Both the position numbers and the translations under genes were made by a program. From the NCBI RefSeq assembly GCF_900129645.1, contig NZ_FSQZ01000001.1:1822001-1886000 (forward strand): a stretch of 64,000 bases of DNA. The letters are read 5' to 3'. Positions 24,924-33,974 of this stretch are shown here, piece after piece; positions within the stretch are counted from its first letter, which is position 1, and each line of letters starts with the position of its first letter. The notes below the pieces were generated by a model. That model worked only from the letters and a program-made list of their open reading frames with translations. It did no database searches and had not been told where the DNA came from. The DNA is from Acetomicrobium flavidum (GTDB lineage: Bacteria; Synergistota; Synergistia; Synergistales; Acetomicrobiaceae).

Positions 24924-26320
24924 GAACAAAACCTCCCAAAGTGTTCAATGATTTCTTCATAACTTCGACTTTCAATATCCCCCTCTACTGTCATCTTCCA
25001 CAGGCCTTCGAAGAAGGCGTTGGGGTAGTAGGGGGATAACATGGCTTGCAGCTTTTCCTTTAAGTCTTCGTCGGTAACGGGAAATTCCGGCTCTCCCTTA
25101 GCGACGGGGATGTATTTTTCAAAGCTTCGGCCGTCTCTTAAAACTACTTTCATATGGGCACCCCTTTCTTCGGGGTACAGGTCGTTTAATTTTTCATCTT
25201 CTATTACATGAACTTTTTCTGCCAAGGAGATGAGCTTCGGATCGCTTAACGTCTCAGGTGTATAGTCTTGTAGCGTGACGTTTCCTCGAGTCAATGCTAT
25301 TGCTACGGCAAAGGGCAGGCTGAACATGGCCTCTTGCTGGGTCTTTGGCACCTGTATTCGGCCAACTTCCACGATGCCAAGCCTGTAAGTTTTGACTTCG
25401 ATGTATTCTATATCGGCCGGATCGCAGGATAGCGTTTCCCTGGCCTCCCGTGCCAGGTCTATGGCGGCGTGGCAGTGTCTGCAGGTGGGATAAAGCTTCG
25501 TGTAAGTATAGAGGATCTCAAATCGGGTTCCAAGGTCTCCTATTAAGGCTTCGGCCGAGTAATTTGAATCGCACATGGCCTTGAGCCAGCCGTGTTCTCC
25601 CTCAAAAAGGGTCCTGGGGGATTTGGCGCCGCGCTTTGCCAAGTCTGCAGCCAGGACGCCGGCTGAGGCAGACTTTCCGGGCTGAAGGGGCTTCACGCCC
25701 GGATGGTCGTGGAGCATCTCTTGTAATCCTGCGCTTTGAAGCCCGCCCATCGATATGGCGTAAGCCGTCTTTTCTTCGTCCAAGTTTAAGAGCTTCGCAC
25801 ATGCTGCAGCAGCGCCTAAAGAGCCGCATGTCCCTGTCGAATGGAACCCCTTTTTAAGGTGCGCGGGGTTTATCGCCCTGGCCGTCCGAAGCATCATGTC
25901 GTAGCCGATGACGATGGCTAAAAGGATTTCGCCGTAGGAGCTTTTCTCCCTTTCGGCCATGGCCAGCACGGCAGGCATGATTGCCACGGCAGGATGTGAT
26001 GTTCCCCACCTGTGGCCGTCGTCGAGCTCTATAGCGTGAGCCATTACTCCCATCCCGAGGGCGGCATTTTGGGCGGGCATCTTTCTGCCCACGCAAAGCA
26101 GAGTCGACTCAGGCTTGCCTCCCAGCTCCACAAGGTAAGGATTTACCGCCTCGGCCAGCTCTCCCACGTAGAAACCCGCAGCCAGCTCGCTCAAGAAATC
26201 CGCCAGCGAACGTTTTGCCTTCTCGATGACTTCGGCTGGAACTTCGTCATACGACAGCGAGGCGTAGTAGCGGGCAAGTTTACAGAGCAACGTATCCATT
26301 TCGTCCCTCGGCTTGCTCAT
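24920..26320 (-). CDS. MmgE/PrpD family protein, copy 3
   Basis: 466 residues. Motifs in the same order as in the other two copies: HAIELDDGHRWGTSHPAVAIMPAVLA near residue 95, KKGFHSTGTCGSLGAAAACAKLL near 155, and YTKLYPTCRHCHAAIDLA near 280. Three different paralogues in one operon suggest either a multistep conversion or subunits with different substrate preferences. It starts two bases after the stop of the AtuA gene, with GGGGAAGG as ribosome binding site. Confidence 0.88.
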   Translation of the reverse strand: MSKPRDEMDTLLCKLARYYASLSYDEVPAEVIEKAKRSLADFLSELAAGFYVGELAEAVNPYLVELGGKPESTLLCVGRKMPAQNAALGMGVMAHAIELDDGHRWGTSHPAVAIMPAVLAMAEREKSSYGEILLAIVIGYDMMLRTARAINPAHLKKGFHSTGTCGSLGAAAACAKLLNLDEEKTAYAISMGGLQSAGLQEMLHDHPGVKPLQPGKSASAGVLAADLAKRGAKSPRTLFEGEHGWLKAMCDSNYSAEALIGDLGTRFEILYTYTKLYPTCRHCHAAIDLAREARETLSCDPADIEYIEVKTYRLGIVEVGRIQVPKTQQEAMFSLPFAVAIALTRGNVTLQDYTPETLSDPKLISLAEKVHVIEDEKLNDLYPEERGAHMKVVLRDGRSFEKYIPVAKGEPEFPVTDEDLKEKLQAMLSPYYPNAFFEGLWKMTVEGDIESRSYEEIIEHFGRFCS

Positions 26321-26322
26321 CG

Positions 26323-27705
26323 TTACCTTCCCCTGACAGTTTCAAAGGAGAATCTGAATATCTTGTCGTCCAGCGGATCGTCCAATCGCAGGAGATGGTC
26401 TACAGTCCATTTATAGCATTTGTTTTTGGGATAAAGCGGTTCGTCTGTAAGAAGCGCCACCGATCCGCCGGAGGAGTTCATCTGCCCGGGATAGCTCATG
26501 TAGAAAAAGCGGAATTTGGCGCACTTTGCCACGGAGGTGGCAAGCTCCTGATCCTTCGATATGGCTTCGATCACTACGGCTAATTCGTGGCTTGTTATCC
26601 GCTCTTGCGGTTCGAAATCCTTCATGATGGCGTTTTTGCCGTAAACGTGAAAGAAGAGTTCGTAGTCTCCGTCCCTGTGGGGTCCTATGATCTGAGAGAC
26701 CTTCTTTCGGGTGTCCACCAATATTTGGTCGATGTTGGCTATGGCCCTCGTGTCCCTGATGCCGACCAGGTGATACACCCTGTAGCCAACTTCGCCGGCT
26801 CCCTCCAGCTTTACCTTGTAGGTTCCGTCGGGGGAGGGGACGAATTTGCTCCCGTAAACCCTGGTGATGCGGTCCGTTTCGGCGACGTACTCGGATTCGT
26901 GCATGTCCAAGATGCCGCCGGGCACTCCCTGTACGAAGGGGTTCGTCCTCTCGTACATCGAGTGGGCCGCCACGCTGTGGGGCGTTGCCCGCTGTGCCGG
27001 ATGCATCGGCTCTATCGAAAAGTATTCCTTGGTGACCGTCGCGATGATGGATTCCTTCACCATCTGGGGCCAGCAGACCAGCGATGCGCATTCGGCAGCC
27101 TTGCCCATATGCAGGCTGATACCCTTGGGAAAGCCCTTATAGATGGGGTAGGCAGCCAAGACAGCGTCGTCGCAGGCCCTGCCCGCTAAAATTACGTCTG
27201 CGCCTTCTTCCAGGGCATGTACGATCTGCTCTATGCCCATGGATGCCGTTACGTTTGTCGTCTCGTTTAAGACTTCTTCGGTGAGTTCGTAGGGAGCTTC
27301 GAGAGGTTCGATATCCTTGAGCCTTCTTTGCAGCTCCTCCTTGCTGACCTGAGAGTATATCAAGGCCATTTTAAAGGGCTCCAGCTTGTGTTTTTTGGCA
27401 AGCCTTCTGATGATATCCGCATATCTGTCCACTGCGCTGTCTGTGCCCGTAGTGCTGCAGGAGCCTACTATCATGGGGACGTTTCTTTTTCTGCTTTCTA
27501 CCAGGAGGAGTTCGAGGTCGTGTTCCTCCCATTCGATTGGGTTGTGGGGCATGTCGGCGCCCAAAAAGGTGGGACCTGCATCGGCAGTGCCGGCATCTGC
27601 GGCGAAACAATCGATCTGACGTTTCACGCCTTCGTAAAAGGATCCCTCCTCGATTATGTTATCGCCCAAATTTCCCGTTGACACCAATAAAGAAATCTTT
27701 TCCAA
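26323..27705 (-). CDS. AtuA family protein (DUF1446), acyclic terpene utilisation-like
   Basis: I place the start at a TTG (MEKISLLVSTGNLGDN) that has GGAGGG six bases upstream; an in-frame ATG 19 codons earlier has no such site. From here the protein is 460 residues. N-terminal TADAGPTFLG, GSCSTTG near residue 80, and AGRACDDAVLAAYP near 180 are AtuA/DUF1446 features. AtuA was named from citronellol/geranylate degradation in Pseudomonas, but the family is much broader and its chemistry is unknown. First gene of a five-gene operon with three MmgE/PrpD genes and DUF4387. Confidence 0.85.
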   Translation of the reverse strand: MEKISLLVSTGNLGDNIIEEGSFYEGVKRQIDCFAADAGTADAGPTFLGADMPHNPIEWEEHDLELLLVESRKRNVPMIVGSCSTTGTDSAVDRYADIIRRLAKKHKLEPFKMALIYSQVSKEELQRRLKDIEPLEAPYELTEEVLNETTNVTASMGIEQIVHALEEGADVILAGRACDDAVLAAYPIYKGFPKGISLHMGKAAECASLVCWPQMVKESIIATVTKEYFSIEPMHPAQRATPHSVAAHSMYERTNPFVQGVPGGILDMHESEYVAETDRITRVYGSKFVPSPDGTYKVKLEGAGEVGYRVYHLVGIRDTRAIANIDQILVDTRKKVSQIIGPHRDGDYELFFHVYGKNAIMKDFEPQERITSHELAVVIEAISKDQELATSVAKCAKFRFFYMSYPGQMNSSGGSVALLTDEPLYPKNKCYKWTVDHLLRLDDPLDDKIFRFSFETVRGR

Positions 27706-28150
27706 TTCGATCCCTCCGATCGTGATGCCCTTTGCATCATAATAACGGATATACATTTCCATTTCATGATGAGCTTATCACGCTCATATCGTTAAGTCAA
27801 TATACAAAGTTATACCAGATATATATAGATTTTTTGACGTAACATAGATGCACCTGCAGCATATATTCAGTTGTATTAACGGTTTAGTATGTATTATCCA
27901 GCCGTTATTGAAAGGGATTTTGAGCCTATATACATGGTGGGGTTCCTGTATTCCATGCAAAGATCAATTAAAAAATTGTCATATCCTTCATGCAAAATCA
28001 TCATTGAAAATCAGGTTATTCTGCTATTGACAAAAAAAATATTAGTGCTATTTTTAGCTTAGTCAATGGAAATAGATATCCAATATTGCGTTCTCTAAAA
28101 ACATTCTAGGTCTTGCCTTTCGTTCGCCATAGAGACAGGGGTGCATTGAT
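27706..28150. other. Divergent regulatory region of the catabolic island
   Basis: About 445 bp, markedly A+T-rich, between two divergent operons. The plus-strand promoter at 28027-28054 is clear; no equally good minus-strand promoter is seen, though TTGACT occurs on the minus strand near 27794-27799. No gene is recognised. It is the likely target of the NrpR-like regulator at the end of the island. Confidence 0.5.
28027..28054 (+). promoter_or_regulatory. Promoter of the LeuCD-like/TRAP operon
   Basis: TTGACA (perfect), a 16-base spacer and TATTTT, about 97 bases before the first gene. The long leader contains nothing I recognise. Confidence 0.55.
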
Positions 28151-29407
28151 ATGGGAGGAACTATTGTCGAAAAGATAATTTCCAGTCATGTCGGCGAGGA
28201 GGTGAAGGCGGGGGATTTCTGCGTGGTAACCGTGGACATGCTGATGTGCCATGATGCTACCGGCCCCCTTACCATAAAGGCTTTTAATGAATTTGAAAGA
28301 GAAAACGTCTGGGATCCTCAAAGGATTACCTTTGTGTTGGACCACGCTGCCCCGAGCCCTAACGAGAGAGTAAGCGGTCTTCACGACATGTTGAGAAGCT
28401 TCGCGAAGGAGCAGGGAATAAGGTTCTTCGACGTCGGCGAAGGCATCTGCCATCAACTTATGTTGGAGAAGGGGTTGGTCTTGCCTGGCGACATCGCCCT
28501 TGGTACTGACTCTCATACGTGCACCTACGGAGCCGTGGGCGCCCTTTCTTTCGGCATAGGTTCAACCGATGCGAGCGGAGTTCTCCTTACGGGCAAGTTG
28601 TGGCTCAAGGTGCCCTATACAATGAAGATAATTGTTTCAAACAGCTTCAAGCCGGGCGTATATCCCAAAGACCTCATGCTCAATGTCATCGGAATCCTTA
28701 AGGCAGACGGTGCCGATTATCTTTGCTTGGAATTTTCAGGCAGCTGCATCGATGAGATGTCCATGGGGGGCAGGATGACGCTTTGCAATATGGCGATCGA
28801 AGCCGGTGCAAAGGGAGGAATAGTCCCACCGGATGAAAAGACGCTTGAATGGGTTCGCCGCCGTTCATCTCGCTCATTTACCCCTCAGATAAGCGACAAA
28901 GATGCATATTTCATCGATGTCCTCCATATAGATGCAGCAAGTCTTGAACCTCAGGTTGCCTTTCCCCATGCAGTCGATAACGTTCATCCCGTCAGTGAAG
29001 CAACAGGAATTCCTATTCAACAGGTCTTTTTGGGGACATGCACTAACGGTCGCCTTGAAGATCTAAGGGAAGCAGCTTCAATCTTGAGCGGGCGCCGCGT
29101 CCATGATGATGTAAGGTTGCTCGTATGTCCCGCCTCCAGGCAAACCTTACTTGAAGCTATCGAGGAAGGAATTATTTCCACCTTGCTCGAGGCAGGAGCT
29201 ACGGTAATCCCACCCGGTTGCGGTCCCTGCCCGGGAACCCATTTGGGAGTGCCTGGAGATGGCGAGAACGTGATATCCACAGCAAACAGAAACTTCAAAG
29301 GTCGAATGGGAAATAATAAATCTAACATATATCTGGCTTCTCCTGCGACATGTGCTGCTTCCGCCGTTGAGGGAAAGATAGCCGATCCGCGAAAGTACTT
29401 ATCTTGA
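28151..29407 (+). CDS. Aconitase-family dehydratase large subunit (LeuC/DmdA-like)
   Basis: 418 residues, the size of LeuC-type large subunits that work with a separate small subunit. The 4Fe-4S cysteines are in GTDSHTCTYG (near residue 122), GTCTNGR (near 298) and GCGPCPG (near 357). Substrate loops such as LDHAAPSPNE are present. Relatives include isopropylmalate, homoaconitate and 2,3-dimethylmalate dehydratases. The operon partners (small subunit, TRAP uptake, isocitrate-lyase-type lyase) favour a catabolic branched malate or isocitrate-like substrate over leucine synthesis. Inference from context. Confidence 0.88.
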   Translation: MGGTIVEKIISSHVGEEVKAGDFCVVTVDMLMCHDATGPLTIKAFNEFERENVWDPQRITFVLDHAAPSPNERVSGLHDMLRSFAKEQGIRFFDVGEGICHQLMLEKGLVLPGDIALGTDSHTCTYGAVGALSFGIGSTDASGVLLTGKLWLKVPYTMKIIVSNSFKPGVYPKDLMLNVIGILKADGADYLCLEFSGSCIDEMSMGGRMTLCNMAIEAGAKGGIVPPDEKTLEWVRRRSSRSFTPQISDKDAYFIDVLHIDAASLEPQVAFPHAVDNVHPVSEATGIPIQQVFLGTCTNGRLEDLREAASILSGRRVHDDVRLLVCPASRQTLLEAIEEGIISTLLEAGATVIPPGCGPCPGTHLGVPGDGENVISTANRNFKGRMGNNKSNIYLASPATCAASAVEGKIADPRKYLS

Positions 29408-29430
29408 GCTTTAAGGAAAGGTGATGCGAG

Positions 29431-29937
29431 ATGAACGGCTTTTTGTTAAAGGGTCGAGCTCATAAATTTGGCGATGATATCAACACCGACTACATCATAG
29501 CCGGTAAATATACAAAGACATTAAACCTAAATGACCTGGCGTTGCACCTGTTCGAGGACATTGACCCAAACTTTTCTAAGAAGATGAAAGGGGGAGACCT
29601 TGTCGTAGCCGGAAAAAACTTCGGATGCGGCTCCTCAAGGGAGCAGGCTCCAATCGCGATCAAGGAGTCTGGGATAGCTGCCGTGTTGGCCCACTCCTTT
29701 GCCAGGATATTTTTTAGAAACGCCATCAATATCGGACTTCCTGCCTTGGTGTGCAATACGGATGAAATAGATGACGGGGACGAGCTTGAGGTCGACCTGG
29801 AAAATGGATTGGTCTTAAACATCACTAAAGATAAAAAAATTCCAATGGAACCGATGCCCGACATAATGAAGCACATTTTAAGAGAAGGAGGGTTGGTGCC
29901 CTATTTAAAAAAATATGGGGATTTCGTAAGGGAATAA
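29431..29937 (+). CDS. Aconitase-family dehydratase small subunit (LeuD/DmdB-like)
   Basis: 168 residues, the swivelling domain partner of the preceding protein. HKFGDDINTDYIIAGKY near residue 11, GKNFGCGSSREQAP near 57-70 and the conserved AHSFARIFFRNAINIGLP near 88-105 are diagnostic. The start has AAAGGTGAT upstream and lies 23 bp after the large subunit. Together they should hydrate or dehydrate a 2- or 3-hydroxy dicarboxylate through an iron-sulfur cluster. Confidence 0.9.
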   Translation: MNGFLLKGRAHKFGDDINTDYIIAGKYTKTLNLNDLALHLFEDIDPNFSKKMKGGDLVVAGKNFGCGSSREQAPIAIKESGIAAVLAHSFARIFFRNAINIGLPALVCNTDEIDDGDELEVDLENGLVLNITKDKKIPMEPMPDIMKHILREGGLVPYLKKYGDFVRE

Positions 29938-30016
29938 AAACTCTATGTCGCTCCCTACGGAATGTCCAGCTTTTAGAAGATGTTTTAAGCAACTAAGATT
30001 AAAAGGAGGGAGAAAG

Positions 30017-31027
30017 TTGAAAAAGAAGGGATATTGGCTCGTTTTCCTCGTCTTAACATTATGTCTTCTGACTTCTCCGGCGATGGCACAAAAACATTAT
30101 CTGAACATGGGAAGCACGTCATCTACCTCGGGAGTATATGCCTGGTGCGTCGCAACGGCAAACGTGATCAACAAGTCGCAAAACGACATTCAGGTGACGG
30201 TCATAGAAAGCGGCGCTGCACTGGACAACTTACGAAAGATCAAAGCAGGGGTGTTCGATTTCGCACTGTGCGTTGATCTGCCTTCTGCCTTTCAAATGGT
30301 AAGGGGAATGGACACTTTTCAAAAGGAAAAGTGGGAAGATGTCAGGTGGCTTTTTACACGCAACATCACTGCTGACCGTTTGTACGTTCGAAAGGACTCT
30401 GGTGTCACTACCTTTAAAGAATTGAAGGGCAAAAAATTCTGTCCCGGAATCCCTGGTTCCGCTTCGGCCGATTATATTTTTAAATTTAACGATCTGCTGA
30501 AAGCAGACATAAAGCTCATGCCTGCCGCTATCGGCGATGCAGTTGACGCCATGAAAAATGGCGCTATAATCGGGCTTTCAAAGACTTCGCCTTTGGACAG
30601 TTTGGATGCAGCCATGATCGAAGTTAATTTGACCCTCCCCATAACGGTGATCGGTTATAGCGAAGACGATGTCGCAAAGATTAGAGAGCGTTACCCCTAC
30701 ATGATTTTCCTGGAGACGCCCAAAGGTAAGATTAAACAGTTACCTGAAGTTGGACCCATCATGGAAGAATGTGCCATAGTAGGTGCTGTTGCTTCTGCGA
30801 GGTTGCCCGAGGAGCTCGGATATAAAATCGTGAAGGCCTACGTCGAAAACTTGGAAGAAGTGGCATCCGCCTATCCGGCTATTAAGGGTTGGGATCCAGT
30901 GGCCGATTTCTTCAAAAACGTTCCTCCAGGCGGTGAAATTTACGCCCATGCTGGTCTGATACGTTACGCTCAAGAAAGGGGAATTGAAGTGCCTGAGAGG
31001 TTTATACCCCCCGAATATAAAAAGTAG
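30017..31027 (+). CDS. TAXI family TRAP transporter solute-binding protein
   Basis: 336 residues from a TTG start with AGGAGG seven bases upstream; a longer frame to 29945 lacks one. A signal peptide (KKKGYWLVFLVLTLCLLTSPAMA) is followed by LNMGSTSSTSGVYAWCVATA, the TAXI-family ligand-binding opening, and a segment KFCPGIPGSASADYIF. The protein delivers an unknown organic acid to the membrane permease encoded 102 bp downstream. It belongs to the dehydratase-lyase operon, so its ligand is probably the substrate of that pathway. Confidence 0.9.
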   Translation: MKKKGYWLVFLVLTLCLLTSPAMAQKHYLNMGSTSSTSGVYAWCVATANVINKSQNDIQVTVIESGAALDNLRKIKAGVFDFALCVDLPSAFQMVRGMDTFQKEKWEDVRWLFTRNITADRLYVRKDSGVTTFKELKGKKFCPGIPGSASADYIFKFNDLLKADIKLMPAAIGDAVDAMKNGAIIGLSKTSPLDSLDAAMIEVNLTLPITVIGYSEDDVAKIRERYPYMIFLETPKGKIKQLPEVGPIMEECAIVGAVASARLPEELGYKIVKAYVENLEEVASAYPAIKGWDPVADFFKNVPPGGEIYAHAGLIRYAQERGIEVPERFIPPEYKK

Positions 31028-31090
31028 GTCGGCTGTTTGGTAGGAATCCGACAGCCGACGTCAGTAAATGTTTCTGCGTTAGCTGTCGGA
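31028..31090 (+). promoter_or_regulatory. Overlapping alternative hairpins between TRAP genes
   Basis: GTCGGCTGT (31028-31036) pairs with ACAGCCGAC (31051-31059). Alternatively TCCGACAGC (31047-31055), which overlaps the second arm, pairs with GCTGTCGGA (31082-31090). Both are perfect 9-bp stems and cannot form together. No T-run follows the second. They may protect the mRNA of the binding protein or attenuate expression of the permease. Confidence 0.6.
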
Positions 31091-31129
31091 AACGGGCTTT
31101 TGAATGAAAAGGAGGATTAATATTTTGCC

Positions 31130-33013
31130 ATGGCCAAGGACATGAAGACCTCCATAATCTTTTGGTTGGCCGTTATACTCTCTGCAGTGCAGCTCACAGT
31201 CCCAGTATTTTTCCATTTGCTCGATTTGCAGCTCAGGGCAATTCACGTAGGCCTGGGCATATCGCTTGCTGCGCTTGTATTTCCTTTCTCAAAAAAATAT
31301 CAAGCCAATAAACTCACATCTATAGATATCTTGGCACTAATTATCATTATTGCTGCAAATATCAATATATACCTTAAAACGCTTAACATATACATGTATC
31401 CCGGAAGTGCCGGGATGTTGGATTTACTGCTTGGCATTGGCCTCGCAATTGTCATCTTGGATACTACGAGAAGGGCTGTGGGTTGGGCTATCCCAATAAT
31501 AGTGATTGGTCTGATATTTTATGCGATGTTCGGTGACCTGTTTCCCGGGATGTGGAAATTAAGGGGTTTATCCTGGGATTTTGTCGTAAATTCGATATAT
31601 TATTCTCCATTGGGGATATACGGCAGCATCACAGCCATGTCAGCCACTTTTATTTCCCTATTTATCATATTCGGATCGCTGCTGTCTGCCGGTGGAGGAG
31701 GAAAGACGTTTATAGATATAGCCTTTGCATTGACAGGTCGATGGAGGGGAGGCCCTGCCAAAGCTGCCATAGTGGCCAGCGCGCTTTTTGGCAGCATATC
31801 GGGTAGTGCCGTGGCCAACGTTGCCGTGACGGGAAATTACACCATCCCCATGATGAAAAAACTGGGTTACCCCAAAGATTTTGCCGGCGCAGTAGAAGCG
31901 ATAGCCTCTACTGGCGGAGGAATCACGCCTCCTATAATGAGCATAGCCGCCTTCATGATGGCAGAATTTCTGAGCATATCCTACTTAAAAATCATAGGGT
32001 ACGCCCTGATCCCTTGTATTCTTTACTATACCAGCATTTATGCCGGCGTTCATTTTATGACCTTGCGGCTGGGATTGGTGCCCATGCCCGAGGAAGAGAT
32101 ACCTAAGTGGAGGGATGTCTTGACATTTCAACGCCTTGCCTGCCTCATAATACCTATGGTTGTATTGCTTGGGTTGATTGCCATCGGTAGGCCTCTTCTC
32201 ACTGCCGGCTTTTATACTTGCTTGACCACGATAGTCTTAATGCTCATAACCGACATTCCCAAGAAGGGCTTTAAGGAAACCTTTAAGAACCTGCTTTTGG
32301 CCCTGGAAGATGGCGGGACCAGCCTTGCCAGGATAATTCCGATCCTGGTCTCGGTAAGCATACTTGTGAACATGGTCGGCATAACAGGCATCGCCCCAAA
32401 GATCAGCGGGCTGATTATGGACGTTGGCGGCAACAACTTCATCATAGCTTTGATGATAGCCACTGTCATACCCTTTTTGCTTGGGACGTCGCTTCCCGTT
32501 GTGCCCACGTACGTGCTTTCGCTTTCCATATTGGCACCGCCTTTGCTTCGTTTGGGAGCAGATCCGGTTGCGCTGCATCTTTTCTTCATCTATTGGTCCT
32601 TGTTAGGAGGAGTAACCCCGCCAACGTGCACCCAGGCTATCGTAGCTGCCGGCATCTCTCAGGGAGATTGGTTTAAGACAGGGATTAACGCCGTGAAATT
32701 GGGAATAGTGGCTTTTATAATGCCCTTCTTTTTTGTGTGGAACCCCGCCTTTGTCGGGCGTGGTGATCCTGTGGATGTGGCGGTCTGTGCTGTAACGGGA
32801 TTTTTGGGAGCCATATTTATGGGATATGGGTTTTTTGGCCACATGAATAGCAAAGTCAACTTCATTTTTAGGATAGTGTTCTTCCTTGGCGGAGTTTTGT
32901 TGCTATTTCCTAATCATCTTTATTCGGCAGTAGGGCTAGCCGTAGCTATCGCCATGTTGATAGCTCAAAAGGCTGTAACCAAAAAAATCAAACTGGAGGA
33001 GTTGTCGCTATGA
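31130..33013 (+). CDS. TRAP transporter fused permease (4TM/12TM, DctQM-like)
   Basis: 627-residue integral membrane protein with many hydrophobic helices. The N-terminal part corresponds to the small 4TM subunit, and the rest to the large 12TM subunit typical of TAXI systems (FGSISGSAVANVAVTGNYTIP near residue 222, ASTGGGITPPIM near 261, LLGGVTPPTCTQA near 490). It uses a sodium or proton gradient to import the ligand bound by the preceding protein. AGGAGG lies about 14 bases before the ATG, a little far. It overlaps the lyase gene by 4 bp. Confidence 0.92.
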   Translation: MAKDMKTSIIFWLAVILSAVQLTVPVFFHLLDLQLRAIHVGLGISLAALVFPFSKKYQANKLTSIDILALIIIIAANINIYLKTLNIYMYPGSAGMLDLLLGIGLAIVILDTTRRAVGWAIPIIVIGLIFYAMFGDLFPGMWKLRGLSWDFVVNSIYYSPLGIYGSITAMSATFISLFIIFGSLLSAGGGGKTFIDIAFALTGRWRGGPAKAAIVASALFGSISGSAVANVAVTGNYTIPMMKKLGYPKDFAGAVEAIASTGGGITPPIMSIAAFMMAEFLSISYLKIIGYALIPCILYYTSIYAGVHFMTLRLGLVPMPEEEIPKWRDVLTFQRLACLIIPMVVLLGLIAIGRPLLTAGFYTCLTTIVLMLITDIPKKGFKETFKNLLLALEDGGTSLARIIPILVSVSILVNMVGITGIAPKISGLIMDVGGNNFIIALMIATVIPFLLGTSLPVVPTYVLSLSILAPPLLRLGADPVALHLFFIYWSLLGGVTPPTCTQAIVAAGISQGDWFKTGINAVKLGIVAFIMPFFFVWNPAFVGRGDPVDVAVCAVTGFLGAIFMGYGFFGHMNSKVNFIFRIVFFLGGVLLLFPNHLYSAVGLAVAIAMLIAQKAVTKKIKLEELSL

Positions 33014-33897
33014 AGAAATCTACATTACTTAAAAATATGATTGCTGAAAGAAAAGCCCTCGTTTGTCCGGGCGCTCACGACGTAATTTCCGCCAAACTCA
33101 TAGAGCGCGCAGGCTTTAAGGCATGCCAGGTCAGCGGCTTCGGCCTTTCGGCTTCATATCTTGGGCTTCCGGATATGGCCTTTTTATCCTTCTCCGAGGC
33201 GTTGAACTTTTCCAAAAACATAATAGATGCAGTAGAAATACCCGTAATGGTGGATGCCGATACGGGCTTTGGGAATGCCATTAACGCAATGAGAGTTACC
33301 GAGGAATTCATAAAGATCGGGGCAGCGGGGATGAACATCGAGGACCAAGTATTCCCAAAGCGTTGCGGGCACCTTGAAGGAAAGCAAATAATCCCGATGG
33401 AGGAAATGGTGCTCAAGATAAAGGCTTGCATAGAGGTCAAAAAGAAATTAGACCCGGATTTCGTCATTAACGCAAGGACCGATGCCATAGCCGTGAGCGG
33501 TGTGGATGAAGCAATAAGACGGGGCAATGCCTATGCCGATGCCGGAGCGGATTTGATATTCATCGAGGCTCCGCGCACCAAGGAAGACATAAAGAGATTA
33601 ACCAGGGAAATTCAGGCGCCCATAAGCATTAATCTGTTCGATGCCGTAAGCGGTGGCAAGACTCCTCTTATAAGCATTGACGAGCTTCGCGAGATGGGAG
33701 TAGCTCGCATAAGCATCCCCGTAGGCCCTCTGTTTGCTGCCATAAGGGGCATGATCAATTACCTTGACGTGATAAAAGATGGCATCGCCGAAGGAAGGGA
33801 CGACCTGGTGGTTCCCTTTGCAGAGTTTAAAGAACTGATAGGATTTAACAAATATCGAGATCTTGAAAAAAAGTATTTGCCGGAGTTCATTTCTTAA
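33010..33897 (+). CDS. Isocitrate lyase/PEP mutase family carbon-carbon lyase, copy A
   Basis: 295 residues. PGAHDVISAKLIERAGFKA near residue 21, VDADTGFGN near 78-86, EDQVFPKRCGHLEGK near 108-122 (the KRCGH active-site loop) and VINARTDA near 148 place it in the methylisocitrate lyase / dimethylmalate lyase branch. Such enzymes split a 2-hydroxy-3-alkyl acid into pyruvate or glyoxylate plus a carboxylic acid. ATGA overlap with the transporter gene. As the last enzyme of the operon it plausibly performs the final cleavage of the imported substrate. Exact substrate unknown; it resembles copy B at 37635. Confidence 0.88.
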   Translation: MKKSTLLKNMIAERKALVCPGAHDVISAKLIERAGFKACQVSGFGLSASYLGLPDMAFLSFSEALNFSKNIIDAVEIPVMVDADTGFGNAINAMRVTEEFIKIGAAGMNIEDQVFPKRCGHLEGKQIIPMEEMVLKIKACIEVKKKLDPDFVINARTDAIAVSGVDEAIRRGNAYADAGADLIFIEAPRTKEDIKRLTREIQAPISINLFDAVSGGKTPLISIDELREMGVARISIPVGPLFAAIRGMINYLDVIKDGIAEGRDDLVVPFAEFKELIGFNKYRDLEKKYLPEFIS

Positions 33898-33938
33898 AAG
33901 CATGCCAACAATTCGGTAGATGAATATAATATAATAAA

Positions 33939-33974
33939 ATCGGAGAGCTATTAAATTTTTAGTACCTCTCCGAT
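33939..33974 (+). terminator. Hairpin after the lyase gene
   Basis: ATCGGAGAG pairs with CTCTCCGAT, and flanking ATAATAAA and TTTATTAT extend the stem. It is followed by A+T-rich sequence, not a clean T-run, so termination may be weak. It separates the catabolic operon from the regulator gene. Confidence 0.55.

Noticed and set aside
28151-29937. Leucine biosynthesis leuCD
   Set aside because: No leuA, leuB or ilv genes are near, and the pair is in one operon with a TRAP transporter and a lyase, so a catabolic dehydratase is more likely.
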